This document shows positions 25,692-34,943 of a stretch of 64,000 nt of DNA, one piece after another. The stretch spans positions 310,001 through 374,000 of the forward strand of contig NZ_CP032621.1 of assembly GCF_003627155.1 (NCBI RefSeq). Reading direction: 5' to 3'. The notes beneath the pieces are model-generated. The model ran no database searches. It saw only the letters and a program-made list of their open reading frames with translations, and was not told where the DNA came from. Positions within the stretch are counted from its first letter, which is position 1. Each line of letters begins with the position of its first letter. Source of the DNA: Streptococcus gwangjuense (lineage in GTDB: Bacteria > Bacillota > Bacilli > Lactobacillales > Streptococcaceae). The position numbers and the translations under genes are program-made.

Positions 25692-26321
25692 ATGTCAAAG
25701 CACTACAAACTTGTATTTTATAGCCGTATCTTCTTGTTTCTAGCGGCTTTTACGGGAGTTTATCTTGAAATCGCCAAGCATGGTGGCTTTGGGATGCTTC
25801 TCTACTATACGGTTCTGTCCAACCTTTTAGTCGCGATTTTTACGCTCTATCTCCTAAAGGTTATGAGCCGTTTAGGTGAAGACTGGCAAAGACCAAGTCT
25901 TTTGCGCTTAAAAGGTGGAGTCACCATGAGTATCATGATTACCTGTGTGATTTACCATTTCCTATTAGCGCCTATTGCAACTAATTTCTATACCCTAGAA
26001 AATTTCCTTTGCCACTATATCGTTCCCCTCTGGTTTTTAGCAGATACCCTCTTTTTTGACAAACAGGGTCAATACAAGATTTGGGATCCAGTTGTGTGGA
26101 CGATTTTACCCTTGCTTTATATGATTTTTGCTCTTTTTAATGGCTTGGTACTGAAACTTGATGTTCCTAATTCTAAGGTCAGTCCCTTCCCTTACTTCTT
26201 TTTGAATGTGAACAAGGGGTGGGATGTCGTGTTCAAGTGGTGTCTGATTATCTTTGTTGCCTATATGGTGGCAGGATTTATCTTCTACTTTATCAAGCAA
26301 ATCAAGAGAAAGTCATCCTAA
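25692..26321 (+). CDS. Pr6Pr family membrane protein
   Basis: 209 residues with about six transmembrane helices. FAR17a/AIG1-like pattern: tyrosine-rich N-terminus, YYTVLSNLLVA and the HYIVPLWFLADTLFF segment, both typical of Pr6Pr proteins. Function unknown. Two bases after the PhnA-like gene, so probably one transcript. Confidence 0.78.
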   Translation: MSKHYKLVFYSRIFLFLAAFTGVYLEIAKHGGFGMLLYYTVLSNLLVAIFTLYLLKVMSRLGEDWQRPSLLRLKGGVTMSIMITCVIYHFLLAPIATNFYTLENFLCHYIVPLWFLADTLFFDKQGQYKIWDPVVWTILPLLYMIFALFNGLVLKLDVPNSKVSPFPYFFLNVNKGWDVVFKWCLIIFVAYMVAGFIFYFIKQIKRKSS

Positions 26322-26445
26322 GATACAAGGGATTCATTTTCGAGTTTAAGAAGGAGTCTGTACACCAAAGAGGCTTCTTCTTTTCTTGCTTGTTTGATAA
26401 CTATCAAAAAAGTAGAAGATTGAGAGAAATATAGAAAGAAATTTC

Positions 26446-27597
26446 ATGAAACAATTTTTAGAACGGGCCAGTATTTTGGCTCTCTCCCTCGTTTTGATTA
26501 CATCCTTTTCCATCTCGAGTGCCCTGCCAGCTATGTTTGACTATTATCAAGGCTACCCTAAGGAACAAATTGAGCTCTTGGCGAGCTTGCCTTCCTTCGG
26601 GATCATGATTATGTTACTACTAAATGGCATCTTAGAAAAAATATTTCCTGAGCGCTTACAGATTAGTTTGGGCTTGCTGATTTTATCACTGAGTGGAACA
26701 GCACCCTTTTGGTATCAAGCCTATCCCTTTGTCTTTGGAACACGGATTCTTTTTGGTTTGGGTGTTGGGATGATCAATGCTAAGGCCATTTCTATTATCA
26801 GTGAACGCTATCAAGGAAAAACGCGGATTCAGATGTTGGGGCTACGCGGTTCTGCAGAGGTTGTCGGAGCTTCTCTCATTACCTTGGCAGTCGGTCAGTT
26901 GTTGGCCTTTGGTTGGACAGCTACCTTCCTAGCCTATAGTGCTGGATTTTTGGTGCTGACCCTTTATCTGCTCTTTGTCCCTTATGGAAAGGAAAAGAAA
27001 GAAGTCAAGAAAAAGGAGAAGGAAGCAAGTCGCTTAACTCGGGAAATGAAAGGCTTGATTTTTATCCTAGCTATCGAAGCGGCAGTTGTAGTTTGTACCA
27101 ATACGGCTATTACTATTCGTATTCCAAGTTTGATGGTGGAAAGAGGACTGGGAGATGTCCAGTTATCTAGTTTTGTTCTTAGTGTCATGCAGTTGATTGG
27201 GATTGTGGCTGGTGTGAGTTTTTCTTTCTTGATTTCTATCTTTAAAGAGAAACTGCTCCTCTGGTCTGGTATTACCTTCGGCTTAGGGCAAATCGTGATT
27301 GCCCTGTCTCCATCCTTGTGGGTGGTAGTGGCAGGAAGCATTCTTGCTGGTTTTGCCTACAGTGTAGCCTTGACGACGGTTTTTCAACTTGTCTCTGAAC
27401 GAATTCCAGCTAAACTCCTCAATCAAGCAACTTCATTTGCAGTTTTAGGCTGTAGTTTCGGAGCCTTTACGACTCCATTCGTTCTAGGTGCAATTGGCTT
27501 ACTAACACAAAATGGGGTGTTGGTCTTTGCTATCTTAGGATCTTGGTTGATTATCACCTCTATCTTTGTCATGTACTTACTTCAAAAGAGAGCTTAG
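26446..27597 (+). CDS. Major facilitator superfamily transporter
   Basis: 383 residues, about twelve transmembrane helices in two halves split by a charged cytoplasmic loop (KEKKEVKKKEKEASR, about 181-195). FGLGVGMINAKAISIISERY resembles the MFS motif region after helix 4. Drug or metabolite efflux (AraJ/YbfB-like) is plausible; the substrate is unknown. The stop codon lies inside the terminator stem. Confidence 0.83.
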   Translation: MKQFLERASILALSLVLITSFSISSALPAMFDYYQGYPKEQIELLASLPSFGIMIMLLLNGILEKIFPERLQISLGLLILSLSGTAPFWYQAYPFVFGTRILFGLGVGMINAKAISIISERYQGKTRIQMLGLRGSAEVVGASLITLAVGQLLAFGWTATFLAYSAGFLVLTLYLLFVPYGKEKKEVKKKEKEASRLTREMKGLIFILAIEAAVVVCTNTAITIRIPSLMVERGLGDVQLSSFVLSVMQLIGIVAGVSFSFLISIFKEKLLLWSGITFGLGQIVIALSPSLWVVVAGSILAGFAYSVALTTVFQLVSERIPAKLLNQATSFAVLGCSFGAFTTPFVLGAIGLLTQNGVLVFAILGSWLIITSIFVMYLLQKRA

Positions 27598-27620
27598 GAT
27601 TGGTTTCCTAAGTTTTTCTT
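27593..27620 (+). terminator. Terminator of the MFS gene
   Basis: CTTAGGA/TCCTAAG stem, then TTTTTCTTTTT. The stop codon TAG is within the left arm. Confidence 0.75.
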
Positions 27621-27660
27621 TTTGTGAATTTTGTACCCAGACAGTATTTGTTTTAGAACC

Positions 27661-27696
27661 TTGTTTACAGATTATTTTCTTGATAAAATAGAAGTT
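27661..27696 (+). promoter_or_regulatory. Promoter directly before truA (leaderless type)
   Basis: TTGTTT (27661-27666), 17 nt, TGA-TAAAAT (TAAAAT 27684-27689). The -10 ends 7 nt before the truA ATG, so the start point should fall at the ATG. No Shine-Dalgarno is present in the 7 nt (AGAAGTT). Confidence 0.62.
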
Positions 27697-28446
27697 ATGA
27701 CGAGATATAAAGCAACTATTTCCTATGATGGTTATGCCTTTACTGGTTTTCAGCGCCAGCCTCATTCACGTAGCGTTCAGGAAGAAATTGAAAAAACCTT
27801 GACTAAGTTAAATAAAGGGCAAGCCATTACTGTTCACGGTGCTGGTAGGACTGATAGTGGGGTTCATGCTTTGGGACAGGTTATTCATTTTGACCTACCT
27901 TATCAGATGGATGAGGAAAAGCTCCGTTTTGCTCTAGACACTCAGTCCCCTGAAGATATTGATGTGATTTCAATTGAGCTCGTGACGGATGATTTTCATT
28001 GTCGTTATGCCAAGCATAGCAAGACCTATGAGTTTATCGTAGACAGGGGCCGTCCCAAAAATCCTATGCGCCGTTACTATGCCACTCACTTTCCCTATCC
28101 ACTCGATGTGGAACGGATGCAGATGGCAATCAAAAAGCTAGAGGGAACCCATGATTTTACCGGTTTTACAGCCTCTGGGACTAGTGTAGAGGATAAGGTT
28201 CGCACCATTACAGAAGCTAGTCTCAGGGTTGATGAGACAGGCCAGTTTTTGACCTTTACCTTTTCAGGAAATGGTTTCTTGTATAAGCAGATTCGCAATA
28301 TGGTGGGGACACTGCTCAAAATCGGAAATAATCGTATGCCAGTGGAGCAGATTGACCTCATCTTGGAGAAAAAGGACAGGCAACTTGCAGGTCCCACTGC
28401 AGCACCAAATGGTTTGTATTTAAAGGAGATTCGTTATGAAGAATAA
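27697..28446 (+). CDS. truA: tRNA pseudouridine(38-40) synthase TruA
   Basis: 249 residues from the ATG at 27697, giving the family start [10 protein letters not shown]. The catalytic Asp is in [24 protein letters not shown] and [14 protein letters not shown] are further TruA motifs. Modifies uridines 38-40 in the anticodon arm. The frame extends upstream, but that part covers the promoter. Its last 11 bases overlap the start of the kinase gene, and the kinase and transporter genes overlap too, forming an operon. Confidence 0.95.
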   Translation: MTRYKATISYDGYAFTGFQRQPHSRSVQEEIEKTLTKLNKGQAITVHGAGRTDSGVHALGQVIHFDLPYQMDEEKLRFALDTQSPEDIDVISIELVTDDFHCRYAKHSKTYEFIVDRGRPKNPMRRYYATHFPYPLDVERMQMAIKKLEGTHDFTGFTASGTSVEDKVRTITEASLRVDETGQFLTFTFSGNGFLYKQIRNMVGTLLKIGNNRMPVEQIDLILEKKDRQLAGPTAAPNGLYLKEIRYEE

Positions 28447-29209
28447 TCGTATTTTAGCACTTTCTGGAAATGACATTTTTAGTGGTGGTGGCCTGTCAGC
28501 TGATCTGGCTACCTATACCTTGAACGGCTTGCATGGTTTTGTAGCAGTGACTTGCTTGACAGCCTTGACAGAAAAAGGATTTGAAGTCTTTCCAACTGAC
28601 GATATCATTTTTCAACATGAATTAGATAGCTTGCGTGATGTGGAGTTTGGGGGGATTAAGATTGGTCTTCTACCAACTGTCAGTGTGGCTGAGAAGGCTT
28701 TGGACTTTATCAAGCAACGCCCAGGAGTTCCTGTGGTATTGGACCCTGTCTTGGTCTGCAAGGAAACGCACGATATAGCTGTCAGTGAACTCTGCCAAGA
28801 GCTGATTCGCTTTTTCCCTCATGTCAGTGTGATTACGCCTAATCTTCCTGAAGCAGAATTACTAGCAGATCAAGAGATTAAAACCCTTGAAGATATGAAA
28901 ACTGCAGCTCAGAAATTACATGACTTAGGAGCGCCAGCAGTCATTATCAAGGGAGGCAATCGCCTTAGTCAGGACAAGGCTGTAGATGTCTTTTATGATG
29001 GACAAAACTTTACAGTCCTAGAAAATCCTGTCATCCAAGGGCAAAATGCTGGTGCAGGTTGTACCTTTGCCTCCAGCATTGCAAGTCACCTAGTCAAAGG
29101 TGATGAACTTTTACCAGCAGTAGAAAGCTCTAAGGCTTTCGTTTATCGTGCCATTGCACAAGCAGATCAGTATGGAGTAAGACAATATGAAGCAAACCAA
29201 AACAACTAA
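28436..29209 (+). CDS. pdxK: Pyridoxine/hydroxymethylpyrimidine kinase (PdxK/ThiD type)
   Basis: 257 residues, ribokinase fold of the ThiD family: [14 protein letters not shown] at the N-terminus, [26 protein letters not shown], and the anion-hole [10 protein letters not shown] with Cys in place of the usual Asp. Both ThiD and the PdxK-like branch have this Cys, so sequence alone leaves the substrate open. The neighbouring S-component resembles PdxU2-type pyridoxine transporters, favouring vitamin B6 salvage. Overlaps truA by 11 and the transporter by 23 bases. Confidence 0.82.
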   Translation: MKNNRILALSGNDIFSGGGLSADLATYTLNGLHGFVAVTCLTALTEKGFEVFPTDDIIFQHELDSLRDVEFGGIKIGLLPTVSVAEKALDFIKQRPGVPVVLDPVLVCKETHDIAVSELCQELIRFFPHVSVITPNLPEAELLADQEIKTLEDMKTAAQKLHDLGAPAVIIKGGNRLSQDKAVDVFYDGQNFTVLENPVIQGQNAGAGCTFASSIASHLVKGDELLPAVESSKAFVYRAIAQADQYGVRQYEANQNN

Positions 29210-29648
29210 AATTGCCCTTGTATCCCTATTAACCGCCCTCTCTGTGGTTCTAGGTTATTTCTTAAAAATTCCAACACCGACAGGCATTCTAACTCTTTTA
29301 GATGCGGGTGTCTTCTTTACGGCCTTCTACTTTGGTAGCCGTGAAGGGACTGTAGTAGGAGGACTAGCAGGTTTCTTGATTGATCTCTTATCAGGCTACC
29401 CTCAGTGGATGTTCTTTAGCTTGGTCAACCATGGCTTGCAGGGATTTTTCGCAGGATTTAAAGGAAAAACTCAGTGGTTAGGCCTTATCTTAGCAACGAT
29501 TGCCATGGTAGGGGGTTACGCCTTGGGTTCTACATTGATGAATGGCTGGGCTGCAGCCCTACCAGAAATTCTACCAAATTTCATGCAAAATATGGTAGGG
29601 ATGATTGTAGGATTTATTCTTAGTCAAAGTATCAAGAAGATTAAGTAA
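29187..29648 (+). CDS. pdxU2: ECF transporter S component, probably for pyridoxine
   Basis: 153 residues, five to six transmembrane helices, with the N-terminal LVSLLTALSVVLGYF and FYFGSREGTVVGGLAGFLIDLL of ECF S components. Such proteins bind a vitamin and need the shared EcfA1A2T module, encoded elsewhere. Vitamin B6 is inferred from the overlapping kinase gene. The ATG at 29187 lies 23 nt inside the kinase gene. Confidence 0.8.
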   Translation: MKQTKTTKIALVSLLTALSVVLGYFLKIPTPTGILTLLDAGVFFTAFYFGSREGTVVGGLAGFLIDLLSGYPQWMFFSLVNHGLQGFFAGFKGKTQWLGLILATIAMVGGYALGSTLMNGWAAALPEILPNFMQNMVGMIVGFILSQSIKKIK

Positions 29649-29678
29649 AGAGGCTGAGTCAAAAGTATTTCAAATAAG

Positions 29679-29726
29679 AAAAACGCATAGTATCAGGTGT
29701 TGAAAGATTGATACTATGCGTTTTAT
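29679..29726. terminator. Bidirectional terminator
   Basis: A perfect 16-bp stem AAAACGCATAGTATCA/TGATACTATGCGTTTT with a 13-nt loop lies between the converging pdxU2 and pepQ genes, with A and T tracts on both sides. Confidence 0.92.
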
Positions 29727-29749
29727 TGTGGGAAGATTTTTGAAGAATT

Positions 29750-30832
29750 TTAATCAAAATAAAGCAAGTCTTTGCTGGTGCTTGTAAAGAGGTTGAAGCC
29801 ATCCTTGGTAACAACACCGCAGTCTTCAATACGGACACCGACTTTACCAGGGATATAGATACCTGGTTCAACAGAGAAGCACATGCCTTCTTCGATGACC
29901 ATGTCGTTTCCTTCCATGATAGATGGGAATTCGTGGACATCCATACCGATACCGTGACCAAGACGGTGGTTGAAGTACTCGCCGTAACCAGCTTTTTCAA
30001 TGACTTCACGAGCAGCGCGGTCCACTTCATGAGCAGTCACACCCGGCTTGATAAAGTCAAGAGCAGCTTGTTGGGCTTCAAGGGTCAAGTTGTAAATGTC
30101 TTTCTTGAATTGGTCAGGTTTGCCGACTGCTACTGTACGAGTCATGTCTGATGCGTAACCGTTGACCAGAACACCAAGGTCAAAGAGGAGAAGAGCATCA
30201 TTTTCAACCTTGTTAGCTGCTGGAATACCGTGTGGATTTGCAGCATTATCACCAGTCAAGACCATGGTATCAAAACTCATTTCATAGCCTTCACGTTTCA
30301 TGGCAAAGTCGATTTGAGCGATGATATCTGTCTCAGTCTTATCAAGAGAAATATTTTCAAAACCAACATTAACAGCCCTGTCCGCATAGAGACCTGCAAC
30401 CATCATTTTTTGCACTTCGTCAGCTGATTTGATGAGGCGCATACGTTGGATACGAGGAGTGAGGTTTTCAAACTCAGCAGTTTCAAAAACGGTTTTTAAA
30501 CCATGATATTTGGTCAAGATGAGATTGTCAAACTCGACTGCAACACGTTTGAAGTCAAGTTGTGGAAGAGCATGTTTCATTTTTTGCCATGGATTTTCAG
30601 AATCCACATAGCCCACAACTGGGAAGGAAACAGTGCTACTTGCACGCTCAACCTCAAGGGCTGGGACAAAGAGGAGGGGTTCCTGATCTGCTAGGACAAA
30701 AAGGAACATTTGGCGTTCATGGGGATCACTGTAAAAGCCAGTGAGGTAATTGATTGTGACGGGGTCAGATACGACAGCGACGTCTAGTTTTTCTGATTCA
30801 AGATATGCTACGATTTGTTGTAATTTAGACAT
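29750..30832 (-). CDS. pepQ: Xaa-Pro dipeptidase PepQ (M24)
   Basis: 360 residues. N-terminal creatinase-like domain (to about 130), then a pita-bread fold with the dimetal ligands in DLGVLVNGYASDMTR (two Asp), GHGIGMDVHEFP (His) and the Glu residues of VEPGIYIPG and GVRIEDC. Cleaves X-Pro dipeptides. Minus strand, ATG preceded by AAGAAGGTAG. Monocistronic, converging on the vitamin B6 operon. Confidence 0.93.
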   Translation of the reverse strand: MSKLQQIVAYLESEKLDVAVVSDPVTINYLTGFYSDPHERQMFLFVLADQEPLLFVPALEVERASSTVSFPVVGYVDSENPWQKMKHALPQLDFKRVAVEFDNLILTKYHGLKTVFETAEFENLTPRIQRMRLIKSADEVQKMMVAGLYADRAVNVGFENISLDKTETDIIAQIDFAMKREGYEMSFDTMVLTGDNAANPHGIPAANKVENDALLLFDLGVLVNGYASDMTRTVAVGKPDQFKKDIYNLTLEAQQAALDFIKPGVTAHEVDRAAREVIEKAGYGEYFNHRLGHGIGMDVHEFPSIMEGNDMVIEEGMCFSVEPGIYIPGKVGVRIEDCGVVTKDGFNLFTSTSKDLLYFD

Positions 30833-30908
30833 ATGCTACCTTCTTTCTACCCCTCTATTTTGGCAAAAAATGAGAGAAAATGCAAGGGAGAAGGGTAAAA
30901 GAAAAGAC

Positions 30909-30943
30909 AAAAAGAACTCCGACAAGATAACGGGGTTCTTTGA
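30909..30943 (-). terminator. Terminator of murT-gatD
   Basis: On the minus strand AAAGAACCCCG/CGGAGTTCTTT with one C/A mismatch, followed by TTGTC. Lies 17 nt after gatD. Confidence 0.72.
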
Positions 30944-30959
30944 TATAGTTTCACTTTGT

Positions 30960-31742
30960 TTAAGAAAAGTCAGCCTTGCTTTTGACGTCGCTGTATTCCT
31001 CAGCGATTTCTTGGCTGAGAATGTCCTCATAGGCAGGGAGTTGGATGTCCTGACCATATTTCTTCTTGAGGGCAGTAGTGACTAGGCGATAAGCTAGATT
31101 GGCATTACGAGATAGGATAGGCCCGTGGAAGTAGGAACCAAAGACATTCTTATAATGAACCCCTTCACCGACTTTTTCCTCGTTGTTTCCATTTCCATAG
31201 ACAACCTGTCCCAGTGGTTTTTGATCATCTGAGAGGAAGGTGCGGCCCTGATGATTCTCAAATCCGTAGTAGGTTTCATCGAAATCTTCATTATGAATCT
31301 TGATGTCCCCGATAAAACGGTTATTGGTCTGGTTGAGGGTATAGTGGCCCATGACCCCTAGCCCTTCGATGCGTTTGCCTGAAGCTTCAACATAATATTG
31401 CCCCAATAGTTGGAAACCACCGCAGATAGCCAGAACCACACCGTCATTTTGGATGTAGTTGTCAATGCTCTCTTTTTTAGCAGGTAGGTCGTCCGCAATA
31501 ATACTTTGTTCAAAGTCTTGACCGCCACCGAAAAAGGCAATGTCGTAGTGATTTTCATCAAAGTTATCATGGAGAGAAACGATGTCAACCGTCACATGGG
31601 CTCCCAGTTTTTCAGCCACATACTTAAGCATGAGGATGTTTCCATTGTCCCCATAGGTATTCATGAGATTTCCATAGAGGTGGGCAATGTTGAGCTGATA
31701 GGGGTAATTGCCAGCTTTTGAGGAAAGTGAAGTATAAACCAT
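30960..31742 (-). CDS. gatD: Lipid II glutaminyl synthase, glutaminase subunit GatD
   Basis: 260 residues. Class I glutamine amidotransferase-like domain: [16 protein letters not shown] at the N-terminus, nucleophile Cys107 in [10 protein letters not shown] and His206 in GSYFHGPIL. Supplies ammonia to MurT for converting D-Glu to D-isoGln in lipid II, needed for normal cross-linking. Its ATG overlaps the murT stop by one base (TAATG). Confidence 0.95.
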   Translation of the reverse strand: MVYTSLSSKAGNYPYQLNIAHLYGNLMNTYGDNGNILMLKYVAEKLGAHVTVDIVSLHDNFDENHYDIAFFGGGQDFEQSIIADDLPAKKESIDNYIQNDGVVLAICGGFQLLGQYYVEASGKRIEGLGVMGHYTLNQTNNRFIGDIKIHNEDFDETYYGFENHQGRTFLSDDQKPLGQVVYGNGNNEEKVGEGVHYKNVFGSYFHGPILSRNANLAYRLVTTALKKKYGQDIQLPAYEDILSQEIAEEYSDVKSKADFS

Positions 31743-33085
31743 TAGTTCATCTCCTTTCTAACAATCTGACGACTAGCCAGCAGTTCGCGGAATTCCAGCA
31801 TAGCAGTATAGGTAGCCAGAATATAAGCATGCTTACAATCTTGGTTTTCAATGGTTTTAAGAACTTGTTCCAGACTACTTGTTTCAGTGATTTTCTCAGC
31901 TGGATAGCCTGTTACTCGTAGACGACGTGCAATTTCAGAATGACGCACACCGCCAGCGTTGATTTCAGGGATGTCCATGTCAGTGATTTGTTCAAAATCA
32001 GCATCCCAGATCCAACTGGTATCAATTCCATCTGCATAGTTAGCGTTAAGAAGGACTGATAGGCTAAATGGATAAGGAGCTAGTTTAATCATTTCGATAG
32101 CTTGGGTTGCACCGACTGGATTTTTAATCAAGACGAGGGTACATTCCTTGTCACCGATATGGAAGGTTTCTTGACGTCCAAAGACAGCACGGCTCTTATC
32201 AAATCCCTGCTTGATGAGTTGCGAATCTGCGCCGAGGAAACGGGCGATAGCAACCGCAGCTAGGGCGTTGTAGATATTGTAGAGACCACCGATTTGGATA
32301 CCATATTCTTGTCCGTCAATAACAAAGCGAGAGCGATTGTTGGTCAACTCAACTAGTTCTGTCAAGCGATAGTCGAGATCAGGACGTTTACATCCGCAGC
32401 CTTCACAGATATAGGCACCCAAGTTTGCATAGGTATTGTGCTCATATTTGAGGATGCCTTGGCAGTCAGGACAGAGAATCCCTTCTGTATTATAGTGAGC
32501 CAGCTGGGCTGGGCCTTTCTCCAAGTCAAAACCAAAATACTGTACAGGATTTGGAATAGCTGGCTTGTAGAAAAGTGGACTGTCTCCATTAAGGAGAACA
32601 GTAGCCGTAGGCACCTTACGAATAGCATCCAAAATCATCTTGTAAGTTGTGTAAATCTCACCATAGCGGTCCATCTGGTCACGGAAGATATTGGTGATAA
32701 CAAATAAGCTTGGCTGGATATAGTCACAGATACGAGATAGACTGGCTTCATCGATTTCTAGAACGGCAATATTTTTCCCAGTTTTAGAAGATTTGGCTGT
32801 TAAGAAGGTCGTTGCAATCCCTGTGATCATGTTGGCACCGCTTGGGTTGGTCAGAACTTGACCATAAACCTCTTTTAAAATGCCGACAGTGAGGGCAGTT
32901 GTCAGGGTTTTTCCGTTGGTTCCAGTGACCACGACAATCTCGTAGTTCTTAGCTAGGTTTTGTAAAATATCTTTATCAAATTGAAGGGCAAGTTTTCCTG
33001 GGAGCGTACTTCCACGGCCAAGATGGCTCAAAACGAAGTGGGAAGAACGCCCAGCAAGAAGGCCCAAAGTAGTTTTTAATTTCAT
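31742..33085 (-). CDS. murT: Lipid II glutaminyl synthase, ligase subunit MurT
   Basis: 447 residues. Mur-ligase fold: ATP loop VTGTNGKT (about 55-62), central domain with a zinc ribbon (CPDC...CEGCGC) and the DUF1727 C-terminal domain. Works with GatD at the cytoplasmic membrane face. The start ATG at 33085 has an extended -10 ending only 6 nt upstream and no Shine-Dalgarno in between, so the mRNA is predicted to be leaderless. Confidence 0.95.
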   Translation of the reverse strand: MKLKTTLGLLAGRSSHFVLSHLGRGSTLPGKLALQFDKDILQNLAKNYEIVVVTGTNGKTLTTALTVGILKEVYGQVLTNPSGANMITGIATTFLTAKSSKTGKNIAVLEIDEASLSRICDYIQPSLFVITNIFRDQMDRYGEIYTTYKMILDAIRKVPTATVLLNGDSPLFYKPAIPNPVQYFGFDLEKGPAQLAHYNTEGILCPDCQGILKYEHNTYANLGAYICEGCGCKRPDLDYRLTELVELTNNRSRFVIDGQEYGIQIGGLYNIYNALAAVAIARFLGADSQLIKQGFDKSRAVFGRQETFHIGDKECTLVLIKNPVGATQAIEMIKLAPYPFSLSVLLNANYADGIDTSWIWDADFEQITDMDIPEINAGGVRHSEIARRLRVTGYPAEKITETSSLEQVLKTIENQDCKHAYILATYTAMLEFRELLASRQIVRKEMN

Positions 33086-33100
33086 GTTTCTATTATATCA
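33086..33100 (-). promoter_or_regulatory. Extended -10 promoter directly before murT (leaderless type)
   Basis: On the minus strand TGATATAATAGAAAC-ATG: TGA-TATAAT (TATAAT at 33097-33092) ends 6 nt before the start codon. Confidence 0.65.
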
Positions 33101-33124
33101 TAAAAGAGGGAAAAGACAGATTTG

Positions 33125-33237
33125 ATACTCAATGAAAATCAAAGAGCAAACTAGGAAGCTAGCCGCAGGTTGCTCAAAGTACCGCTTTGAGGTTGCAGAT
33201 AAAGCTGACGTGGTTTGAAGAGATTTTCGAAGAGTAT
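33125..33237 (-). repeat. BOX element (boxA-boxC, no boxB)
   Basis: ATACTCAATGAAAATCAAAG to GATTTTCGAAGAGTAT, closely matching the element at 5778 over its whole length. It lies between the oxidoreductase terminator and the murT promoter, both minus-strand. Confidence 0.92.
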
Positions 33238-33252
33238 GAGATTTCGCAGAAA

Positions 33253-33277
33253 TGAAAACAGCCCTCAGAGGGCTGTT
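33253..33277 (-). terminator. Terminator of the disulfide oxidoreductase gene
   Basis: Minus strand: AACAGCCCT/AGGGCTGTT, 9-bp stem, CTG loop, then TTC. GC-rich, strong. Confidence 0.88.
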
Positions 33278-33297
33278 CGATACGATTAAATCTCAAC

Positions 33298-34614
33298 TTA
33301 AATCGCAAACAAGTCATTCAAGTTCTCAGCCAAGGTTGGGTGAGTGAAGATTTGTTTTGTGAAGTAAGTGTAAGGAATCTTGTTGTCCATAGCAACAGTG
33401 ATGATGTTGATGATTTCTTGAGAACCTTCTGAGAAGATGCTTGCTCCAAGAATTTCTTTTGTTTCAGTATTAACAACAGCTTTGAAAGCTCCGCGAAGGT
33501 CTCCGTTTACGTGACCACGAGGCATTGCTGCAACAGGAATTTCCTTAACGGCGTATGGAAGTTTCAAATCAGCTGCTTGGCTTTCAGTCAAACCAACTTG
33601 TGAAAGGGCAGGTGTGATAAACATGGTGTTTGGAACATTGAGACGGTCTTCAAGAGTGTAGCTGCCATCTCCAGCAAGGTAGCTGTAGACAACACGGAAG
33701 TCATCAAGTGAAATGTAAGTAAATTGAAGGCCACCATTGACATCTCCAACTGCAAAGACACCAGGAACGTTTGTTTGACAGTGTTTGTCTACTTTAATAG
33801 CACCACGTTCAGTTAGTTCAATATCTGTATTTTCAAGTTGAAGTGGTTCTACATTTGGTTTGCGTCCAGTTGCGTAGAGAAGGGCGTCGAAACGGTAAGT
33901 TTCATTTTCAGTTACGACAAGCACTTGGTCACCGTCGTTTTTGATTTCAGTAGTACGGATGTTTTGAAGCAATTCAATACCGTCTTCTTCCATGTATTGC
34001 TTAGCAAGAGCTGCAATGGAAGGTTCTGCACGAGGTAGGAAAGTATCCAAGGCATCTAGAACTGTAACCTTGCTTCCAAGTTTATTGTAAAGGCCGGCAA
34101 ATTCAAGACCGATATTTCCACCACCAAGGACTCCAAGGTTTTCAGGCAATTTGTCCAAGTTTTGGATACCTGTTGAGTCAAAAACGTTCTTACTTGTAGC
34201 AAGTCCTGGGATTGGCAAGACGTTTGAAACAGCACCAGTATTGATGACGATTGTTTCAGCAGTCAGTTCTTTCTTTTCATCACCAGCTTGGATTTCGATG
34301 ACTTTATTTGAAAGGAAGTGAGCTTCCGCATCAAAGATATCGACGCCAGTACCAGCAACAGTCGCATAGTTTTTACCGTTGAGGCGACCAGTGATAGTGT
34401 TTTTGGTAGCAATGACTTCTTCAAAAGACAAGTCTTTTTCAGCAGCAACTAGCAAAGTCTTAGTTGGGATACAACCAATGTTGATACAAGTTCCACCGTA
34501 CATGGCTTTGCTACGTTCAATGAGGGCAACTTTTTTGCCAGCTGAAGCCAATTTACCAGCTAGTGTTTTACCAGCTTTACCAAATCCGATAACGATTAAA
34601 TCATAAGTTAACAT
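33298..34614 (-). CDS. Class I pyridine nucleotide-disulfide oxidoreductase (RclA-like)
   Basis: 438 residues. FAD loop GFGKAGK, redox-active disulfide GGTCINIGCIPTKT, NAD(P) loop GGGNIGLEF, FAVGDVNGG and the C-terminal HPTLAENLNDLF with the catalytic His. Shorter than dihydrolipoamide dehydrogenase or glutathione reductase and without an associated 2-oxoacid complex; closest to the RclA/mercuric-reductase-like group, suggesting a role against oxidative (hypochlorous) stress. AGGAGG precedes the ATG. Confidence 0.85.
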   Translation of the reverse strand: MLTYDLIVIGFGKAGKTLAGKLASAGKKVALIERSKAMYGGTCINIGCIPTKTLLVAAEKDLSFEEVIATKNTITGRLNGKNYATVAGTGVDIFDAEAHFLSNKVIEIQAGDEKKELTAETIVINTGAVSNVLPIPGLATSKNVFDSTGIQNLDKLPENLGVLGGGNIGLEFAGLYNKLGSKVTVLDALDTFLPRAEPSIAALAKQYMEEDGIELLQNIRTTEIKNDGDQVLVVTENETYRFDALLYATGRKPNVEPLQLENTDIELTERGAIKVDKHCQTNVPGVFAVGDVNGGLQFTYISLDDFRVVYSYLAGDGSYTLEDRLNVPNTMFITPALSQVGLTESQAADLKLPYAVKEIPVAAMPRGHVNGDLRGAFKAVVNTETKEILGASIFSEGSQEIINIITVAMDNKIPYTYFTKQIFTHPTLAENLNDLFAI

Positions 34615-34785
34615 TTAGAGTTCCTCCTATTCGAATTTCATTCTAGCACAAGAAAAAAACTTTTGCACAATTCTGCTACGCTTTAAAAAAGTTTATGAAA
34701 TAGTGGAAATTACAGCCTTACTTTCTCAGAAAAATCGTTTACATGACTTTATCGACGGATTTAACTATCTTTTGCTTCTCTCTTG

Positions 34786-34943
34786 TGTTATACTAGATAG
34801 GTTGCAAAGAAAACAGTACTTTTCTTTTGTGGAAAAGAAGCAACACGATTTTATATCCAGTATATGAAAATACGTCATAAAAAGAAAAGTATAAACTAAG
34901 CCCTATAGGGTGGCTTCGCACCACCTTTAGAAAGAAGAATAAC
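34786..34943 (+). promoter_or_regulatory. Promoter and 150-nt 5' UTR of the DEAD-box helicase
   Basis: Extended -10 TGTTATACT (34786-34794). The transcribed leader is about 140 nt with complementary A/T-rich arms (ACTTTTCTTTT, GGAAAAGAAGC) and a GGTGG/CCACC hairpin just before the ribosome site. Long, structured leaders are usual for cold-inducible helicase genes; a regulatory role is inferred. The 160 nt between the oxidoreductase start and this promoter show nothing else. Confidence 0.6.

Noticed and set aside
26349..26395. Terminator between the Pr6Pr and MFS genes (AAGAAGGAGTCT/AGAGGCTTCTT)
   Set aside because: Only six to eight interrupted pairs; too weak to list as a feature.
30750..31085. 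Plus-strand frame opposite gatD and pepQ
   Set aside because: Antisense to two well-supported genes, without ribosome site or recognisable domain.
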